The translations under genes and the position numbers were made by a program. The notes beneath the pieces were generated by a model, which had not been told where the DNA came from, searched no databases, and was given only the letters and a program-made list of their open reading frames with translations. 64,000 bases of DNA from Bradyrhizobium sp. WSM3983 (GTDB lineage Bacteria; Pseudomonadota; Alphaproteobacteria; Rhizobiales; Xanthobacteraceae): positions 124,001-188,000 of the forward strand of contig NZ_AXAY01000003.1 of NCBI RefSeq assembly GCF_000473045.1, written 5' to 3'. Shown here piece by piece: positions 27,304 through 37,005 of this stretch (the stretch's first letter is position 1; each line of letters opens with the position of its first letter).

Positions 27304-30300
27304 CTAGATCTGCTGCACGTCCACGACGCCGGCGACCGCCTTGATGGCACCTGCGATCTGCGGGGAGACCTTGAAGCGGCCGGGCAGCTTCATTTCGACC
27401 TCGGTTTCGAGGTCGAGCATCATCACCAGTGAGACCTCGCCGTCGCCGTTGGAGCGCGGTGCGATGCCGGGACTGCCGATCTTTGGCGCTGCACCATTCG
27501 TGCCCGCGGCCTCGGGGCCGGCCAGACGTTTGGCGATCGAATCCAGCGGCTTGGTATCGCGCACGAAGATGCGCAGGCCCTTCTGCGTCTTGGCAGCGGC
27601 ATCATCCAGCGGCTCGGCATGCAGCACGCGGGCACGGACGTCCTCGCCCTGGAGCTCGGCGCCGAGCTGAAGCAACACCGCGGCCCCCGGTTCAAGCACG
27701 TCGCGATATTGCGCGAGGCCTTCGGAAAACAGCACGGCCTCGAAGTGCCCCGTGGGATCGGAAAGTCCCATGATGCCCATCTTGTTGCCGGTCTTGGTGC
27801 GCCGCTCCATGCGCGAGACCACGGTGGCCGCGACCTTGCCGGCGGTGGCGCCGGTCTTCACCGCGCGCGAGAACTCGGCCCATGACTGCACGCGCAGCCG
27901 CTTCAGCACGGTGGCGTAATCGTCGAGCGGATGGCCCGACAGGAAGAAGCCGATCGCGTCGTATTCGCGGCGCAGCCGCTCGGCGGGCAGCCACGGCTCG
28001 ATCTGCGGCAGCATGATGGTCGGCGCGTCCGCCGACATGCCGAACATGTCGTTCTGGCCGATGGTCTCGGCCTGATGCGCGCGCTGGCAGGCGGCCAGGA
28101 TCGAGTCCGCGCCGGCGAAGACCCGCGCCCTGTTCGGCTCCAGCGTGTCGAACGCGCCGGCGGCGGCGAGACTTTCGATGATGCGCTTGTTGATCGCACG
28201 CGGATTGACGCGCGCGGCGAAGTCGGCGAGCGAGGTGAACAGCCCTCGCTTGGTCCGCTCTTCGATGATCTGGTCGATGGCCTGGATGCCGACGCCCTTC
28301 AGCGCGGCGAGCGCGTAATAGATGACCTTGTCACCTACCTCGAAGGTCGCACCTGAGCGGTTGATATTCGGCGGCTCGACCTTGATGCCGAGGCGCTGCG
28401 CCTCGGAGCGGAATTCGGAGAGCTTGTCCGTGTTGTTGAGATCGAGCGTCATCGACGCCGCGATGAACTCCACCGGATAATGCGCCTTCATGTAGGCGGT
28501 GTGGTAGGACACCAGCGCATAGGCCGCCGCGTGGCTCTTGTTGAAGCCGTAGTCGGCGAACTTGGCGAGCAGCTCGAAGATGGTCTCGGCCTGCCCTTTC
28601 GGCACGCCGTTCTTCACCGCACCCGCAACGAAGATGTCGCGCTGCTTGTCCATCTCGGCGCGGATCTTCTTGCCCATGGCGCGGCGCAGCAGGTCGGCGT
28701 CGCCGAGCGAATAGCCCGACATCACCTGCGCAATCTGCATCACCTGTTCCTGGTAGATGATGACGCCGAAGGTCTCTTTGAGGATCGGCTCGAGCACGGG
28801 ATGGAGATATTCCGGTTCCTCGTCACCGTGCTTGCGCGAGCAATAGGTCGGGATGTTCGCCATCGGGCCCGGGCGATACAGCGCGACCAGCGCGATGATG
28901 TCCTCGAAACGGTCCGGCCGCATGTCGACCAGCGCGCGCCGCATGCCCTGGCTTTCAACCTGGAACACGCCGACCACCTCGCCGCGCGCCAGCATCTGGT
29001 AGCTTTCGGCATCGTCGATCGGCAGCGTCGCGAGATCGACATGGATGTCGCGCGGCTTGAGCAGTTTGCACGCGACGTCCAGCACGGTCAGCGTCTTCAG
29101 GCCGAGGAAGTCGAACTTCACGAGGCCGGCAGGCTCGACCCATTTCATGTTGAACTGGGTCACCGGCATGTCGGATTTGGGATCGCGATACATCGGCACG
29201 AGTTCGCTTAAGGGGCGATCGCCGATCACGATGCCGGCCGCATGCGTCGAGGCGTGCCGCGTCAGGCCTTCGAGGCGCTGGGCGATGTCGAAGGCGCGTG
29301 CCACCACCGGATCTTCATCGCGGAACGCCTGAAGTTTTGGTTCGCTCTCGATCGCAGCCGCAAGCGTCACGGGCGCGGCCGGATTCTGCGGCACCAGCTT
29401 GGTCAGCTTGTCGACCTGGCCATAGGGCATTTGCAGGACGCGGCCGACGTCGCGCAGCACGCCGCGCGCCTGCAGCGTACCGAAGGTGATGATCTGCGCG
29501 ACCTGATCGCGACCATAGCGCTCCTGGACGTACTTGATCACCTCGCCGCGGCGGTCCTGGCAGAAGTCGATGTCGAAGTCCGGCATCGAGACGCGCTCGG
29601 GATTGAGGAAGCGCTCGAACAGCAGGCCGAACTTGATCGGATCGAGGTCGGTGATGGTCAGCGCCCACGCCACCAGCGAGCCTGCGCCGGAGCCGCGGCC
29701 CGGCCCGACCGGAATGCCCTGGCCCTTCGCCCATTTGATGAAGTCGGACACGATCAGGAAGTAGCCCGCGTACTTCATGCGCATGATGACGTCGAGCTCG
29801 AACGCCAGCCGCGCGCTGTAATCCTCGTCCGTCGTGCCCTGCGACAGGCCGTGGACGCGCAGGCGGTTGGCGAGCCCCTCCTCCGCCTGCCGCTTCAGCT
29901 CGGCCGCCTCGACCGCGGCCGCATCGGAGCTGCCGGCGGCGCCGACGGTGAAGAACGGCAAAATCGGCTTGCGCGTCATCGGGCGGAACGAGCAGCGCTC
30001 GGCGATCTCGACCGTGGAGGCCAGCGCCTCCGGAATGTCGGCGAACAGCACCGCCATCTCGGCGCGGGTCTTGAAGCGGTGATCGGGCGTGAGCTGCTCG
30101 CGCTCGGTCTCCGCGATCAGCCGGCCGCCGGCGATGCAGAGCAGCGCGTCATGCGCCTCGTAATCGTCGGTCGTGGCGAAATACGGCTCGTTGGTCGCGA
30201 CCAGCGGCAGGCCTTTGGCATAGGCGATATCGATCAGCCCGCTCTCGACGCGCCGTTCCTTGTCGATGTTGTGGCGCTGCAATTCGACATAGAGACGGTC

Positions 30301-30807
30301 GCCGAACAGGCCGGCGAGACGCTCGCAGCGCGCGGCTGCAATTTCGGCCTGCCCCGCCGCCAGCGCGAGTGAGATCGGCCCGTCCGGGCCGCCGGTCAGA
30401 GCGATCAGACCTTCGGCCTCGCCGTCGAACCAGTCGAATTTGATGAACGGCGCGTGGCTGTCGGGCGATTCGAGGAACGCGCGCGAATTCAGCCGCATCA
30501 GGCTGCGATAGCCGCGCTCTTGCGCTGCCAGCAGCACCACGCGCGAGGGCGGAAGCGCGTTGCGCGCATTGGGATCCTGGTCGCCGAAATCGATCGCGAG
30601 CTCGCAACCGACGATCGGCTGGATGCCGGAACCCGCCATCTTGTCGGAGAATTCGAGCGCACCGAACAGATTGTCGGTATCGGTGAGCGCCAACGCGGGC
30701 TGGTGGTCCTTCTTCGCAAGCTCGGCGAGCTTGGCGATCTTGATCGAGCCCTTGAGCAGCGAATAGGCCGAGTGAACGTGAAGGTGGACAAATCCGGCGC
30801 TCGGCAT
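27304..30807 (-). CDS. dnaE: DNA polymerase III alpha subunit
   Basis: 1167-residue replicative polymerase. The N-terminal PHP domain starts FVHLHVHSAYSLLKG. The polymerase core has GPGRGSGAGSLVAW and the catalytic Asp pair in MPDFDIDFCQDRR (about residues 400-440), followed by helix-hairpin-helix and OB-fold domains toward the C-terminus (AKVAATVVSRMERRTKTG). The length and PHP residues fit DnaE1, not the error-prone DnaE2. The ATG at 30807 was chosen. Confidence 0.97.
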   Translation of the reverse strand: MPSAGFVHLHVHSAYSLLKGSIKIAKLAELAKKDHQPALALTDTDNLFGALEFSDKMAGSGIQPIVGCELAIDFGDQDPNARNALPPSRVVLLAAQERGYRSLMRLNSRAFLESPDSHAPFIKFDWFDGEAEGLIALTGGPDGPISLALAAGQAEIAAARCERLAGLFGDRLYVELQRHNIDKERRVESGLIDIAYAKGLPLVATNEPYFATTDDYEAHDALLCIAGGRLIAETEREQLTPDHRFKTRAEMAVLFADIPEALASTVEIAERCSFRPMTRKPILPFFTVGAAGSSDAAAVEAAELKRQAEEGLANRLRVHGLSQGTTDEDYSARLAFELDVIMRMKYAGYFLIVSDFIKWAKGQGIPVGPGRGSGAGSLVAWALTITDLDPIKFGLLFERFLNPERVSMPDFDIDFCQDRRGEVIKYVQERYGRDQVAQIITFGTLQARGVLRDVGRVLQMPYGQVDKLTKLVPQNPAAPVTLAAAIESEPKLQAFRDEDPVVARAFDIAQRLEGLTRHASTHAAGIVIGDRPLSELVPMYRDPKSDMPVTQFNMKWVEPAGLVKFDFLGLKTLTVLDVACKLLKPRDIHVDLATLPIDDAESYQMLARGEVVGVFQVESQGMRRALVDMRPDRFEDIIALVALYRPGPMANIPTYCSRKHGDEEPEYLHPVLEPILKETFGVIIYQEQVMQIAQVMSGYSLGDADLLRRAMGKKIRAEMDKQRDIFVAGAVKNGVPKGQAETIFELLAKFADYGFNKSHAAAYALVSYHTAYMKAHYPVEFIAASMTLDLNNTDKLSEFRSEAQRLGIKVEPPNINRSGATFEVGDKVIYYALAALKGVGIQAIDQIIEERTKRGLFTSLADFAARVNPRAINKRIIESLAAAGAFDTLEPNRARVFAGADSILAACQRAHQAETIGQNDMFGMSADAPTIMLPQIEPWLPAERLRREYDAIGFFLSGHPLDDYATVLKRLRVQSWAEFSRAVKTGATAGKVAATVVSRMERRTKTGNKMGIMGLSDPTGHFEAVLFSEGLAQYRDVLEPGAAVLLQLGAELQGEDVRARVLHAEPLDDAAAKTQKGLRIFVRDTKPLDSIAKRLAGPEAAGTNGAAPKIGSPGIAPRSNGDGEVSLVMMLDLETEVEMKLPGRFKVSPQIAGAIKAVAGVVDVQQI

Positions 30808-31025
30808 GGTCGCGTGACGGCCTCTTGCAGATGGATTGGAGCGGTTGCCGGCAGCGGAGGCATCCTGCACTCGCCCGGCCGACTCGCCTCACAATGGTGG
30901 GGCGCCGCCGCGCCAGAGTCCACGCCGCAGCGGCCGATCGACCGCCTCATCCCGCTTTTCCCCAAGCCGCCGCCTTGCCGAGCCCGCAGTCAGGTTCCCG
31001 ACCATCGGTTTACAATACCGCTGCT

Positions 31026-31136
31026 CTACAGCTGTGGTATGACTTGGGCCCAGATCGCGATCATCCCGACGAACAGCGCGATCGACGTCAGTGCAGCGGC
31101 TTCTTCCACGAAAATCCTGAACATGGCTTGCTCCAT
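31026..31136 (-). CDS. LexA-controlled small membrane peptide (candidate SOS division inhibitor)
   Basis: 36-codon ORF not found by usual length cut-offs. The peptide begins MEQAMFRIFVEEAAAL, then has one hydrophobic helix (SIALFVGMIAIWA, about 19-31) and ends QVIPQL. A second ATG at 31124 is preceded by GGAG at 7 nt and may be the true start (32 residues). The promoter just upstream carries a canonical alphaproteobacterial LexA box between the -35 and -10 elements. Caulobacter SidA is a 29-residue SOS-induced inner-membrane division inhibitor; this peptide has matching size, topology and control. Homology to SidA is not proven, and a toxin-like or other membrane role is possible. Confidence 0.72.
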   Translation of the reverse strand: MEQAMFRIFVEEAAALTSIALFVGMIAIWAQVIPQL

Positions 31137-31156
31137 CACTAGAACGTATGAGGAAC

Positions 31157-31185
31157 ATTGTTCTCATTTCGTTCTCAAGAGTCAA
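31157..31185 (-). promoter_or_regulatory. SOS promoter with LexA box
   Basis: On the leftward strand TTGACT (31180-31185) and AACAAT (31157-31162) are spaced by 17 bp. The direct repeat GTTC-N7-GTTC (31160-31174, read on the + strand) lies between and partly over them. This spacing and sequence is the established LexA operator of Alphaproteobacteria (seen in Caulobacter, Rhodobacter and rhizobia). The ATG of the small peptide is 20 bp downstream. Confidence 0.75.
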
Positions 31186-31234
31186 GCAAACCCAGCCGTT
31201 TCAAAATGAAATGGTTAACTCGCTGAATTCACAT

Positions 31235-31267
31235 AATAAAAAAGCCCCGGCGCACGGCCGGGGCTTT
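31235..31267 (-). terminator. Rho-independent terminator of the outer-membrane protein gene
   Basis: Perfect 10-bp stem AAAGCCCCGG (31241-31250) and CCGGGGCTTT (31258-31267) with a 7-nt loop, followed on the leftward strand by a run of T. It lies about 40 bp after the stop of the beta-barrel gene and insulates the SOS gene from it. Confidence 0.85.
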
Positions 31268-31309
31268 CGACGATCGCTTCCTGCGAAGCGGCTAGTCTCA
31301 GTGCTTTAC

Positions 31310-32029
31310 TCAGTACTTGGCGAGGATCGGGCCGCCGAACTTGTAGTTCAGGCGAACGAGACCCATGTCGACGTCCTGACGCACGCGATCGGTCTGAAAG
31401 CCGGTGAAGGTGATGTCCTTGTCCGACAGGAAGATGTGGTTGTACTCGACGCCAACCGACCAGTTCGGAGCGAAGCCGACCTCGAGACCCGCACCGACGG
31501 TGCCGCCCCAACGGGTGTCGCTGACGGAAGCAAACGTCGCGCCGGCAGCACGCAGCTCATTCTTGGTGCCAACCACAGCCGCACCGCCCTTCACGTAGAG
31601 CAGGACGTTGTTCCAGGCGTAGCCGACCTGGCCGGTGAGCAGACCGAACGAATCGATCTTCGAGCGATTGGTGAAGCCGGTCAGCCCGCTGAGATTGTCA
31701 CCCGAGAAGTCAGCCCAGTTGCCCTGGCCTTCCAGGCCGAACACCCACTGCGCCGACTGCCAGCGATAGCCGACCTGGCCACCGACCGTGCCGCCCGTGG
31801 CGTTGTGGGAACCTTCACCGCCAACCAGCGGAGCGGTCTGATCCCAAGTCGTGTGAGCGGAAGCGCCACCGCCGTTGATACCGATGTAGAAGCCGCTCCA
31901 GTCATAGACGGTCGCGATCATCGCGGGCGCCTTGGTGTAAGGCCGCGCAGCGAGATCAGCAGCCAGCGCCGGTGCGGTCGCGCTGATCGCGACGAGGCTC
32001 ACAGCAGCAAGCAACATATTCTTGTTCAT
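31310..32029 (-). CDS. Outer-membrane beta-barrel protein (Omp25/Omp31-like porin family)
   Basis: 239-residue protein with a clean signal peptide (MNKNMLLAAVSLVAISATA, cleavage near ALAAD). It then has the family opening DWSGFYIGINGGGA, alternating Gly/aromatic beta-strands (VGGQVGYRWQSAQWVFGLEG, WSVGVEYNHIFL) and a C-terminus DMGLVRLNYKFGG typical of 8-stranded barrels. Such proteins are abundant in Rhizobiales outer membranes. The start at 32029 has GGAACGGG upstream. It has its own terminator. Confidence 0.92.
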   Translation of the reverse strand: MNKNMLLAAVSLVAISATAPALAADLAARPYTKAPAMIATVYDWSGFYIGINGGGASAHTTWDQTAPLVGGEGSHNATGGTVGGQVGYRWQSAQWVFGLEGQGNWADFSGDNLSGLTGFTNRSKIDSFGLLTGQVGYAWNNVLLYVKGGAAVVGTKNELRAAGATFASVSDTRWGGTVGAGLEVGFAPNWSVGVEYNHIFLSDKDITFTGFQTDRVRQDVDMGLVRLNYKFGGPILAKY

Positions 32030-32726
32030 TTGAATGAATCCCGTTCCAGTTTCGTCGTTAGGCCCCCGGGCCATGGCGACGTCATACCAGCCGTCGACGG
32101 AATTGCTGTAACCTCGACGCAACAGTTCGCTCCAAAGGCCAACGCTTCATTAATGAAAGTTTAGCGAAGCGAGCACTGAAACCCTTTGAAACAAGAGTAT
32201 TCAGCAGTTCCAATGTCTTCTGCGCGAGATGCATTGCGAACACTCGTAACGACGTCGCGCGCACGATTGTGTGATTGGAGAATCGAAACTACGCGCACCG
32301 TTTTCTCTCCCCATTGTCGCCACATTCTCACTCGCGATCGCCACATTTGAGTCGCCCGAACGCAATGCCTGCCCAAATCGTCCACGCCCGCAGATGCCGG
32401 GCTATTCGCCGCGTTCTTTCTCGGCGCGCTGAGATACGCGAGTTCACTCATTTGGAGCCTGTCTATGAAGGCGGGCAGACCATTCCCTCGCCTCTCAACT
32501 GAAGGGCAGCGACCCCGACGTCATGACGGCGATATGACCGACCGATTTCCGTCCGAGGTACAATAGGCTCACGGCGCTCCCTATCGCTTCATTTCGTCCC
32601 TGCCACTGCGCCATTCGTCACGGCCCATTCATCCTCATCACCGTACACAGCCCGCTCATCCCTTCTGGCTCGCCTTTCGGCACAGGATTGCCGAGAAATC
32701 CGTCAGGCAGCGCCTGGAGAACCGGA
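32030..32726. other. Gene-free interval of about 700 bp
   Basis: Divergent spacer between the beta-barrel gene and the first FAD oxidase. Base composition is less GC-rich than in the flanking genes. The open frames seen here (for example 32161-32451 on the minus strand) have no plausible start site or codon pattern, and no strong hairpin or repeat was recognised. It presumably holds the two divergent promoters. Confidence 0.5.
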
Positions 32727-34490
32727 ATGGACCGTCGCCAATTTCTAGCTACTGCTCTCTCACTGGCCGCAGGCCCGGCACTCGGGAAGCCGCAAGCGGG
32801 CATCGCCCCTACCAGTCGCCCGCGGCCGGGCCAGGCTGGCTGGCCTTCCGATGCGGACTGGTCGGCGCTGAATCAAGCAACGTCGGGACGCCTCACCCAC
32901 GTTCCGTCCCCGAACCTCGACACGGCTGACGCGAAACAGCTTCTGGCGAATCCGTTCTATGTCGGCGATCAACCAGGCCTGACGGAAAGTTCGGGTTGGC
33001 TCGACGCCTGGCGCTCAGAGCCCAGCACCTACATGGTCGCAGCGGAGAGTTCGGCAAATGTCGCGGCGGCCGTGCGCTTTGCCAAGGCGCACAATTTGCG
33101 CCTCGTCGTGAAAGGCCGCGGCCACAGCTATTTTGGCGCCTCCTGTGCACCGGATTCGCTTTTGTTGTGGACCCGTAAGATGGACGCCATCACCGTTCAT
33201 GACCGTTTCATTCCCGCTGGCTCCAACTCTGAGCCGGTTCCGGCTATCACGGCGGGCGCGGGCTGCATGTGGCTCCACGCCTACCAAGCTGCGGCCAGCG
33301 CCGGGCGATACGTTCAGGGTGGCGGCTGCACCACGGTTGGTGTCGCGGGTCTGGTGCAGGGCGGCGGGTTCGGCAACTTTTCCAAGGCGTTTGGAACGGC
33401 GGCGGCGAGTCTGCTCGAGGCCGAGATCGTGACTGCCGACGGCGAAATTCGCGTCGTGAATGAAATGCGCGAGCCGGAGCTGTTTTGGGCGCTCAAGGGC
33501 GGAGGCGGCGGCACTTTCGGCGTCACCACGCGGCTGACGCTCGCAACCCATCCGCTGCCCACATCCGTCGGTGCGGCAAACGCCACATTGCGCGCCCGCT
33601 CGGACGATGCCTACCGCAAGCTGCTCGCCCGCTTCGTCGAATTTTGCGCGACGAGCCTCTGCAATCCGCACTGGGGTGAACAGGTTCGGGCGTATCCCGA
33701 CAACCGCCTCGAAATTCGCATGGTCTTCCAAGGCCTGACAACGGACGAAGCGCGCGCAGTTTTCAAGCCCCTGATCGATTTTCTTGCCGCCAATCCGGAC
33801 GATTACGCTGGTAAGGAATCGCTCGAAGTTGTGGGCGTGCCTGCCCGCTACTTCTGGAACGGTTGGCTTTATCGCCTGTTCGCCCGGTCCGCGGTCAATT
33901 TCGATGGACGTTCTGAAGCGCCATGGACCGATTATTGGTGGAAGGGCGATGGCGAGCAGGTCGGCGCCTTCTGGCATGCGTACACGTCGGCCTGGTTGCC
34001 GAGTTCGCTCCTTAGCCCGGAGAACCGGACTCTCTTTGTCGATGCGTTATTCAATGCAAGCCGCCACTGGGCGGTCGGCCTGCATCTCAACAAGGGTTTG
34101 TTCGGCGCACCGCCGGAAGTGATCGCAAAAACAAGGAACACGGCGACGCATCCGGACGCATTCGATGCCTTCGCTCTTGCGATCATCGCAGCCTCCGGTC
34201 CGACCACCTTCGGTGGTCTTGCGACGCCCGATCCCGTTCTCGCCAACGCCCATCGAGACCGCGTGAACGCAGCGATGGAGGCGTTGCGTGTCGCGGCGCC
34301 GAACACCGGTGCGTACGTCAACGAGTGCGACTATTTCCAGTCGGACTGGCAGAACGCATTGTGGGGTCCGAACTATCAACGGCTGCTCGACGTCAAGCGT
34401 CACTACGATCCAGACGGATTGTTTTTTGTGCATCACGGCGTCGGCAGCGAAGGCTGGAGCGCGGATGGATTTACTCGCCTGCCGTCGTAG
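32727..34490 (+). CDS. Exported FAD-linked oxidase, berberine bridge enzyme type (bicovalent)
   Basis: 587-residue oxidoreductase. A Tat-like signal MDRRQFLATALSLAAGPALG is followed by a PCMH FAD-binding domain (about 100-280) and a C-terminal BBE domain ending NALWGPNYQRLLDVKRHYDP. The flavin attachment His is in KGRGHSYFG, and a Cys is present in GGGCTTVGVAGL, so the FAD is probably held by both His and Cys. Enzymes of this family oxidise sugars, alcohols or alkaloids with O2. GGAG lies about 9 bp before the ATG at 32727. The substrate is unknown. Confidence 0.85.
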   Translation: MDRRQFLATALSLAAGPALGKPQAGIAPTSRPRPGQAGWPSDADWSALNQATSGRLTHVPSPNLDTADAKQLLANPFYVGDQPGLTESSGWLDAWRSEPSTYMVAAESSANVAAAVRFAKAHNLRLVVKGRGHSYFGASCAPDSLLLWTRKMDAITVHDRFIPAGSNSEPVPAITAGAGCMWLHAYQAAASAGRYVQGGGCTTVGVAGLVQGGGFGNFSKAFGTAAASLLEAEIVTADGEIRVVNEMREPELFWALKGGGGGTFGVTTRLTLATHPLPTSVGAANATLRARSDDAYRKLLARFVEFCATSLCNPHWGEQVRAYPDNRLEIRMVFQGLTTDEARAVFKPLIDFLAANPDDYAGKESLEVVGVPARYFWNGWLYRLFARSAVNFDGRSEAPWTDYWWKGDGEQVGAFWHAYTSAWLPSSLLSPENRTLFVDALFNASRHWAVGLHLNKGLFGAPPEVIAKTRNTATHPDAFDAFALAIIAASGPTTFGGLATPDPVLANAHRDRVNAAMEALRVAAPNTGAYVNECDYFQSDWQNALWGPNYQRLLDVKRHYDPDGLFFVHHGVGSEGWSADGFTRLPS

Positions 34491-34511
34491 GACGCAGGCT
34501 CCTGGTCCTAC
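34487..34511. terminator. Possible bidirectional hairpin between convergent genes
   Basis: Inverted repeat GTAGGAC (34487-34493) and GTCCTAC (34505-34511) with an 11-nt loop, spanning the stop codons of the FAD oxidase and the acetyltransferase. The stem is short and there is no U-run, so this is tentative. Confidence 0.3.
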
Positions 34512-35407
34512 ATGAAACCCGGATTGCGCGGGAGATAACTGGCCCAGTTTCCGAATTGTCGATTCGACATCAGTAGCATCGGGAACGTCAGATGCATCCC
34601 GTGGTCGGTCGCCACCCTGAGCGCCGGCTCGCTCGCCCCCGGCACGAAGGCCGAAATGGTCGGAAAGTCGCTCTGCACCGCGAAGGATAACGCCGCAGCA
34701 AGTGCCGCGCCCACGAGATCCGGCCGGCGCACTGCCAGCGGGCCAATGTGCCCGTCCGAAATATAGACATAGCCCACGCACTCACTGGCGGCGTGAATGG
34801 TGAACCCGCTCGTCGTGCTGTCGCCCAGGAGATATCGATGATGCTTCTCCCTGGAAACACCGAGAGCACTGCGATCAATGAGCGCCAGCTGATCGAAGCC
34901 GGCCGTCTTGGCAGTGAGCGATTCAAGACGGAGCTGCGGCTCAGCCAACGTCGAGGCCAGATGGTCACGAGTTGCGCTGACCATGTAGATTGGAAAGCGC
35001 GGGAATAGTCCATGGCGGATGTAGAGGCCTTGCGACACGTTGTTGAACGCGAAGGTGATCAATGCTTTGATGGATGCTCCGCGCATTTCCGCGTGAGCGA
35101 ACGTCTTGCTGATGAGTTGATTGCCGATGCCGCCGCTCTGACGATCTGGCGCCACGAACAGCTGTGCCAAAAACCAGAGCTCGTCACAGATCCAACTCCA
35201 CGCGAAGCCGACAATTTCTCCCCCGTCATCAGCGACCCAAAGTCCGTCGGGATCGTCCGTCAGGGAGAAAGCTTGAAAATTTGGCGGACGAGAGGATGCC
35301 ATCTTTCCGAATCCGCGCTTTTCGGTGAACTCATTGATGCTGGCGACGACGATGTCGTCGGCGCGCTGGAGCTCGTCCATGCGAGCGGGTCGACATACGA
35401 TGGCCAT
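34508..35407 (-). CDS. Tandem GNAT-fold acetyltransferase
   Basis: 299-residue protein. The N-terminal half is a GNAT domain with the acetyl-CoA loop LFVAPDRQSGGIGNQLISK (about 85-103). The C-terminal half looks like a second, degenerate GNAT unit (GYVYISDGHIGPLAV followed by a helix ALAAALSFA). The two-domain layout resembles antibiotic or small-molecule acetyltransferases, but the acceptor cannot be predicted. ATG 35407 has GGGAG upstream. It converges with the first FAD oxidase and lies downstream of the second on the same strand, so cotranscription with the latter is possible. Confidence 0.75.
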   Translation of the reverse strand: MAIVCRPARMDELQRADDIVVASINEFTEKRGFGKMASSRPPNFQAFSLTDDPDGLWVADDGGEIVGFAWSWICDELWFLAQLFVAPDRQSGGIGNQLISKTFAHAEMRGASIKALITFAFNNVSQGLYIRHGLFPRFPIYMVSATRDHLASTLAEPQLRLESLTAKTAGFDQLALIDRSALGVSREKHHRYLLGDSTTSGFTIHAASECVGYVYISDGHIGPLAVRRPDLVGAALAAALSFAVQSDFPTISAFVPGASEPALRVATDHGMHLTFPMLLMSNRQFGNWASYLPRNPGFM

Positions 35408-35524
35408 TCGCAAGTTCTCCCGGGAATCGGTACGTCCTGCCGGCCGCAGAACCCGGGTCAGGCCGTAGCGATATCCCGCTGATATCCTGGACTGGGACGA
35501 AGCTCGAAGGAACTCAGCTGGCGA

Positions 35525-36898
35525 TCAGGCCAGCGGCCGGATGTTCTGGTTCATGCGGAAGAAGTTTTTCGGGTCGTATTTCGCTTTGATCCGCTGCAGG
35601 CGCCGGTAGTTCGGTCCATACGCAGCAGCGACAGGATCGCCTGTCTCGTCATCATCAAGATAATTGACATAGCGTCCGGAGGCAAAGAACGGCCGCATCC
35701 TTTCATAGGTTTCCCGTGTCCAGGAGATGCAGCGACTCGTATCGCCGGCCTCGGTCCACTGCGTGAGGATCAGGAAATTGTAGCCCTCCTGCCGATGCGG
35801 AAATGCCGTATCCCCGGAGCCGACGCGGGCAGCCGCACCGTGGATGTGCTCAAGAAGCAGTTGGCCCATGGGAGTCGGGCAGCGCGCGAAACATTCGATC
35901 ATGGTCGCAATCGCCGCATCGCTTAGCTCCATGAGGAAGTTCGATTTCCAGTAGTTGAAGGCGCCTCTCGGATAGTTGGCGTCGAGCATGCTGTTGAGGT
36001 CGCAGTAGGGCATCGGCCCGACTGCATCCAGGATCGGAGCCCCGAACTGCTTCAGCGGCCGCATCGCTCGTTCGGCGTCCGCCGCCGGACCGCAGTGGCA
36101 GGTGACCAGGGCGGCAACTTCCGTGCCGGAGCCGTCTGGCGCATGCGTCAACGATGCGAACAGCATGTACTCGTCCGCGAGCGATCGCGTACTGGCCCGG
36201 AAGAATTCCAGCACATCGCGGGAGCGCTCAATCGGGTGGACGATCGGGCCACCGGTCACGGTTGGCCCGATCGCATGAAGATCATATTCGAGACTGGTGG
36301 CGATCCCGAAGTTTCCGCCGCCGCCGCGGATGGCCCAGAATAGTTCGGGCTCTTCTTGCTTGCTCGCCCGCAAAACCTTGCCGTCGGCGGTGACGAGTTC
36401 GACAGCATGCAAATTGTCCAGCGCAAGGCCGTACTTGCCCATGAGCCAGCCCAGTCCTCCGCCGAGGGTCAGTCCGGCGACGCCGGTGGTCGAGACCACG
36501 CCACCGGTGACCGCAAGCCCGTGAAGTTGCGTTTCGCGGTTAACCTCGCCCCAGGTAGCCCCACCCTGCACCCATACGGTCTTGCCGACAGCATCGACCC
36601 GGACACCCTTCATGGGTGAGAGGTCGATCATGATCCCGCCGTCGATGGTTGCGCGCCCCGCCACATTATGGCCGCCGCCGCGAACCGCGACCTCAAGGCC
36701 AAGCCTGGTCGCAAGAGCCACGGCATCCACGACATCGGCCACACCGCGGCATCTGGCAATCAATGCTGGTCGTTTGTCGACCAGCCCGTTATGGACCTTT
36801 CGTGCCTCCTCGTAGCCCACGTCTGCTGGCTTGAGGAGCTGTCCTCCAAAGGAGGCGGCAAGATCAGTGGCAGCGCTGGCGACAGATGCGATCGACAT
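35525..36898 (-). CDS. FAD-linked oxidase, berberine bridge type (monocovalent)
   Basis: 457-residue cytoplasmic-looking enzyme with no signal peptide. The FAD-binding PCMH domain shows VAVRGGGHNVAGRA, with the attachment His, and GGVVSTTGVAGLTLGGGLGW, where the second covalent Cys is absent. The C-terminal BBE segment is YGPNYRRLQRIKAKYDPKNF. The closest known group is 6-hydroxynicotine oxidase-like enzymes. It diverges from a LysR gene 107 bp away, which is the likely regulator. It differs from the exported oxidase at 32727 in both location and flavin linkage. Confidence 0.87.
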   Translation of the reverse strand: MSIASVASAATDLAASFGGQLLKPADVGYEEARKVHNGLVDKRPALIARCRGVADVVDAVALATRLGLEVAVRGGGHNVAGRATIDGGIMIDLSPMKGVRVDAVGKTVWVQGGATWGEVNRETQLHGLAVTGGVVSTTGVAGLTLGGGLGWLMGKYGLALDNLHAVELVTADGKVLRASKQEEPELFWAIRGGGGNFGIATSLEYDLHAIGPTVTGGPIVHPIERSRDVLEFFRASTRSLADEYMLFASLTHAPDGSGTEVAALVTCHCGPAADAERAMRPLKQFGAPILDAVGPMPYCDLNSMLDANYPRGAFNYWKSNFLMELSDAAIATMIECFARCPTPMGQLLLEHIHGAAARVGSGDTAFPHRQEGYNFLILTQWTEAGDTSRCISWTRETYERMRPFFASGRYVNYLDDDETGDPVAAAYGPNYRRLQRIKAKYDPKNFFRMNQNIRPLA

Positions 36899-37005
36899 GA
36901 CGTGGTCTCCTCAGCTTGACCCGCCCATCCTCGATCGCGGGGCCGTTCCGGAGCAAATCCGAAGAATTCAGGTGACGATGAATTAATTTCACCTAGACTG
37001 GCCGC

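Noticed and set aside
27304..30807. dnaE as an error-prone SOS polymerase (DnaE2), given the LexA box nearby
   Set aside because: Length and PHP-domain start fit DnaE1, no imuA/imuB genes are adjacent, and the LexA box is not upstream of dnaE itself but of the small peptide gene.
32161..32451. 96-codon minus strand open frame in the 700-bp spacer
   Set aside because: No ribosome-binding site, no domain and a poor codon pattern; not reported as a gene.
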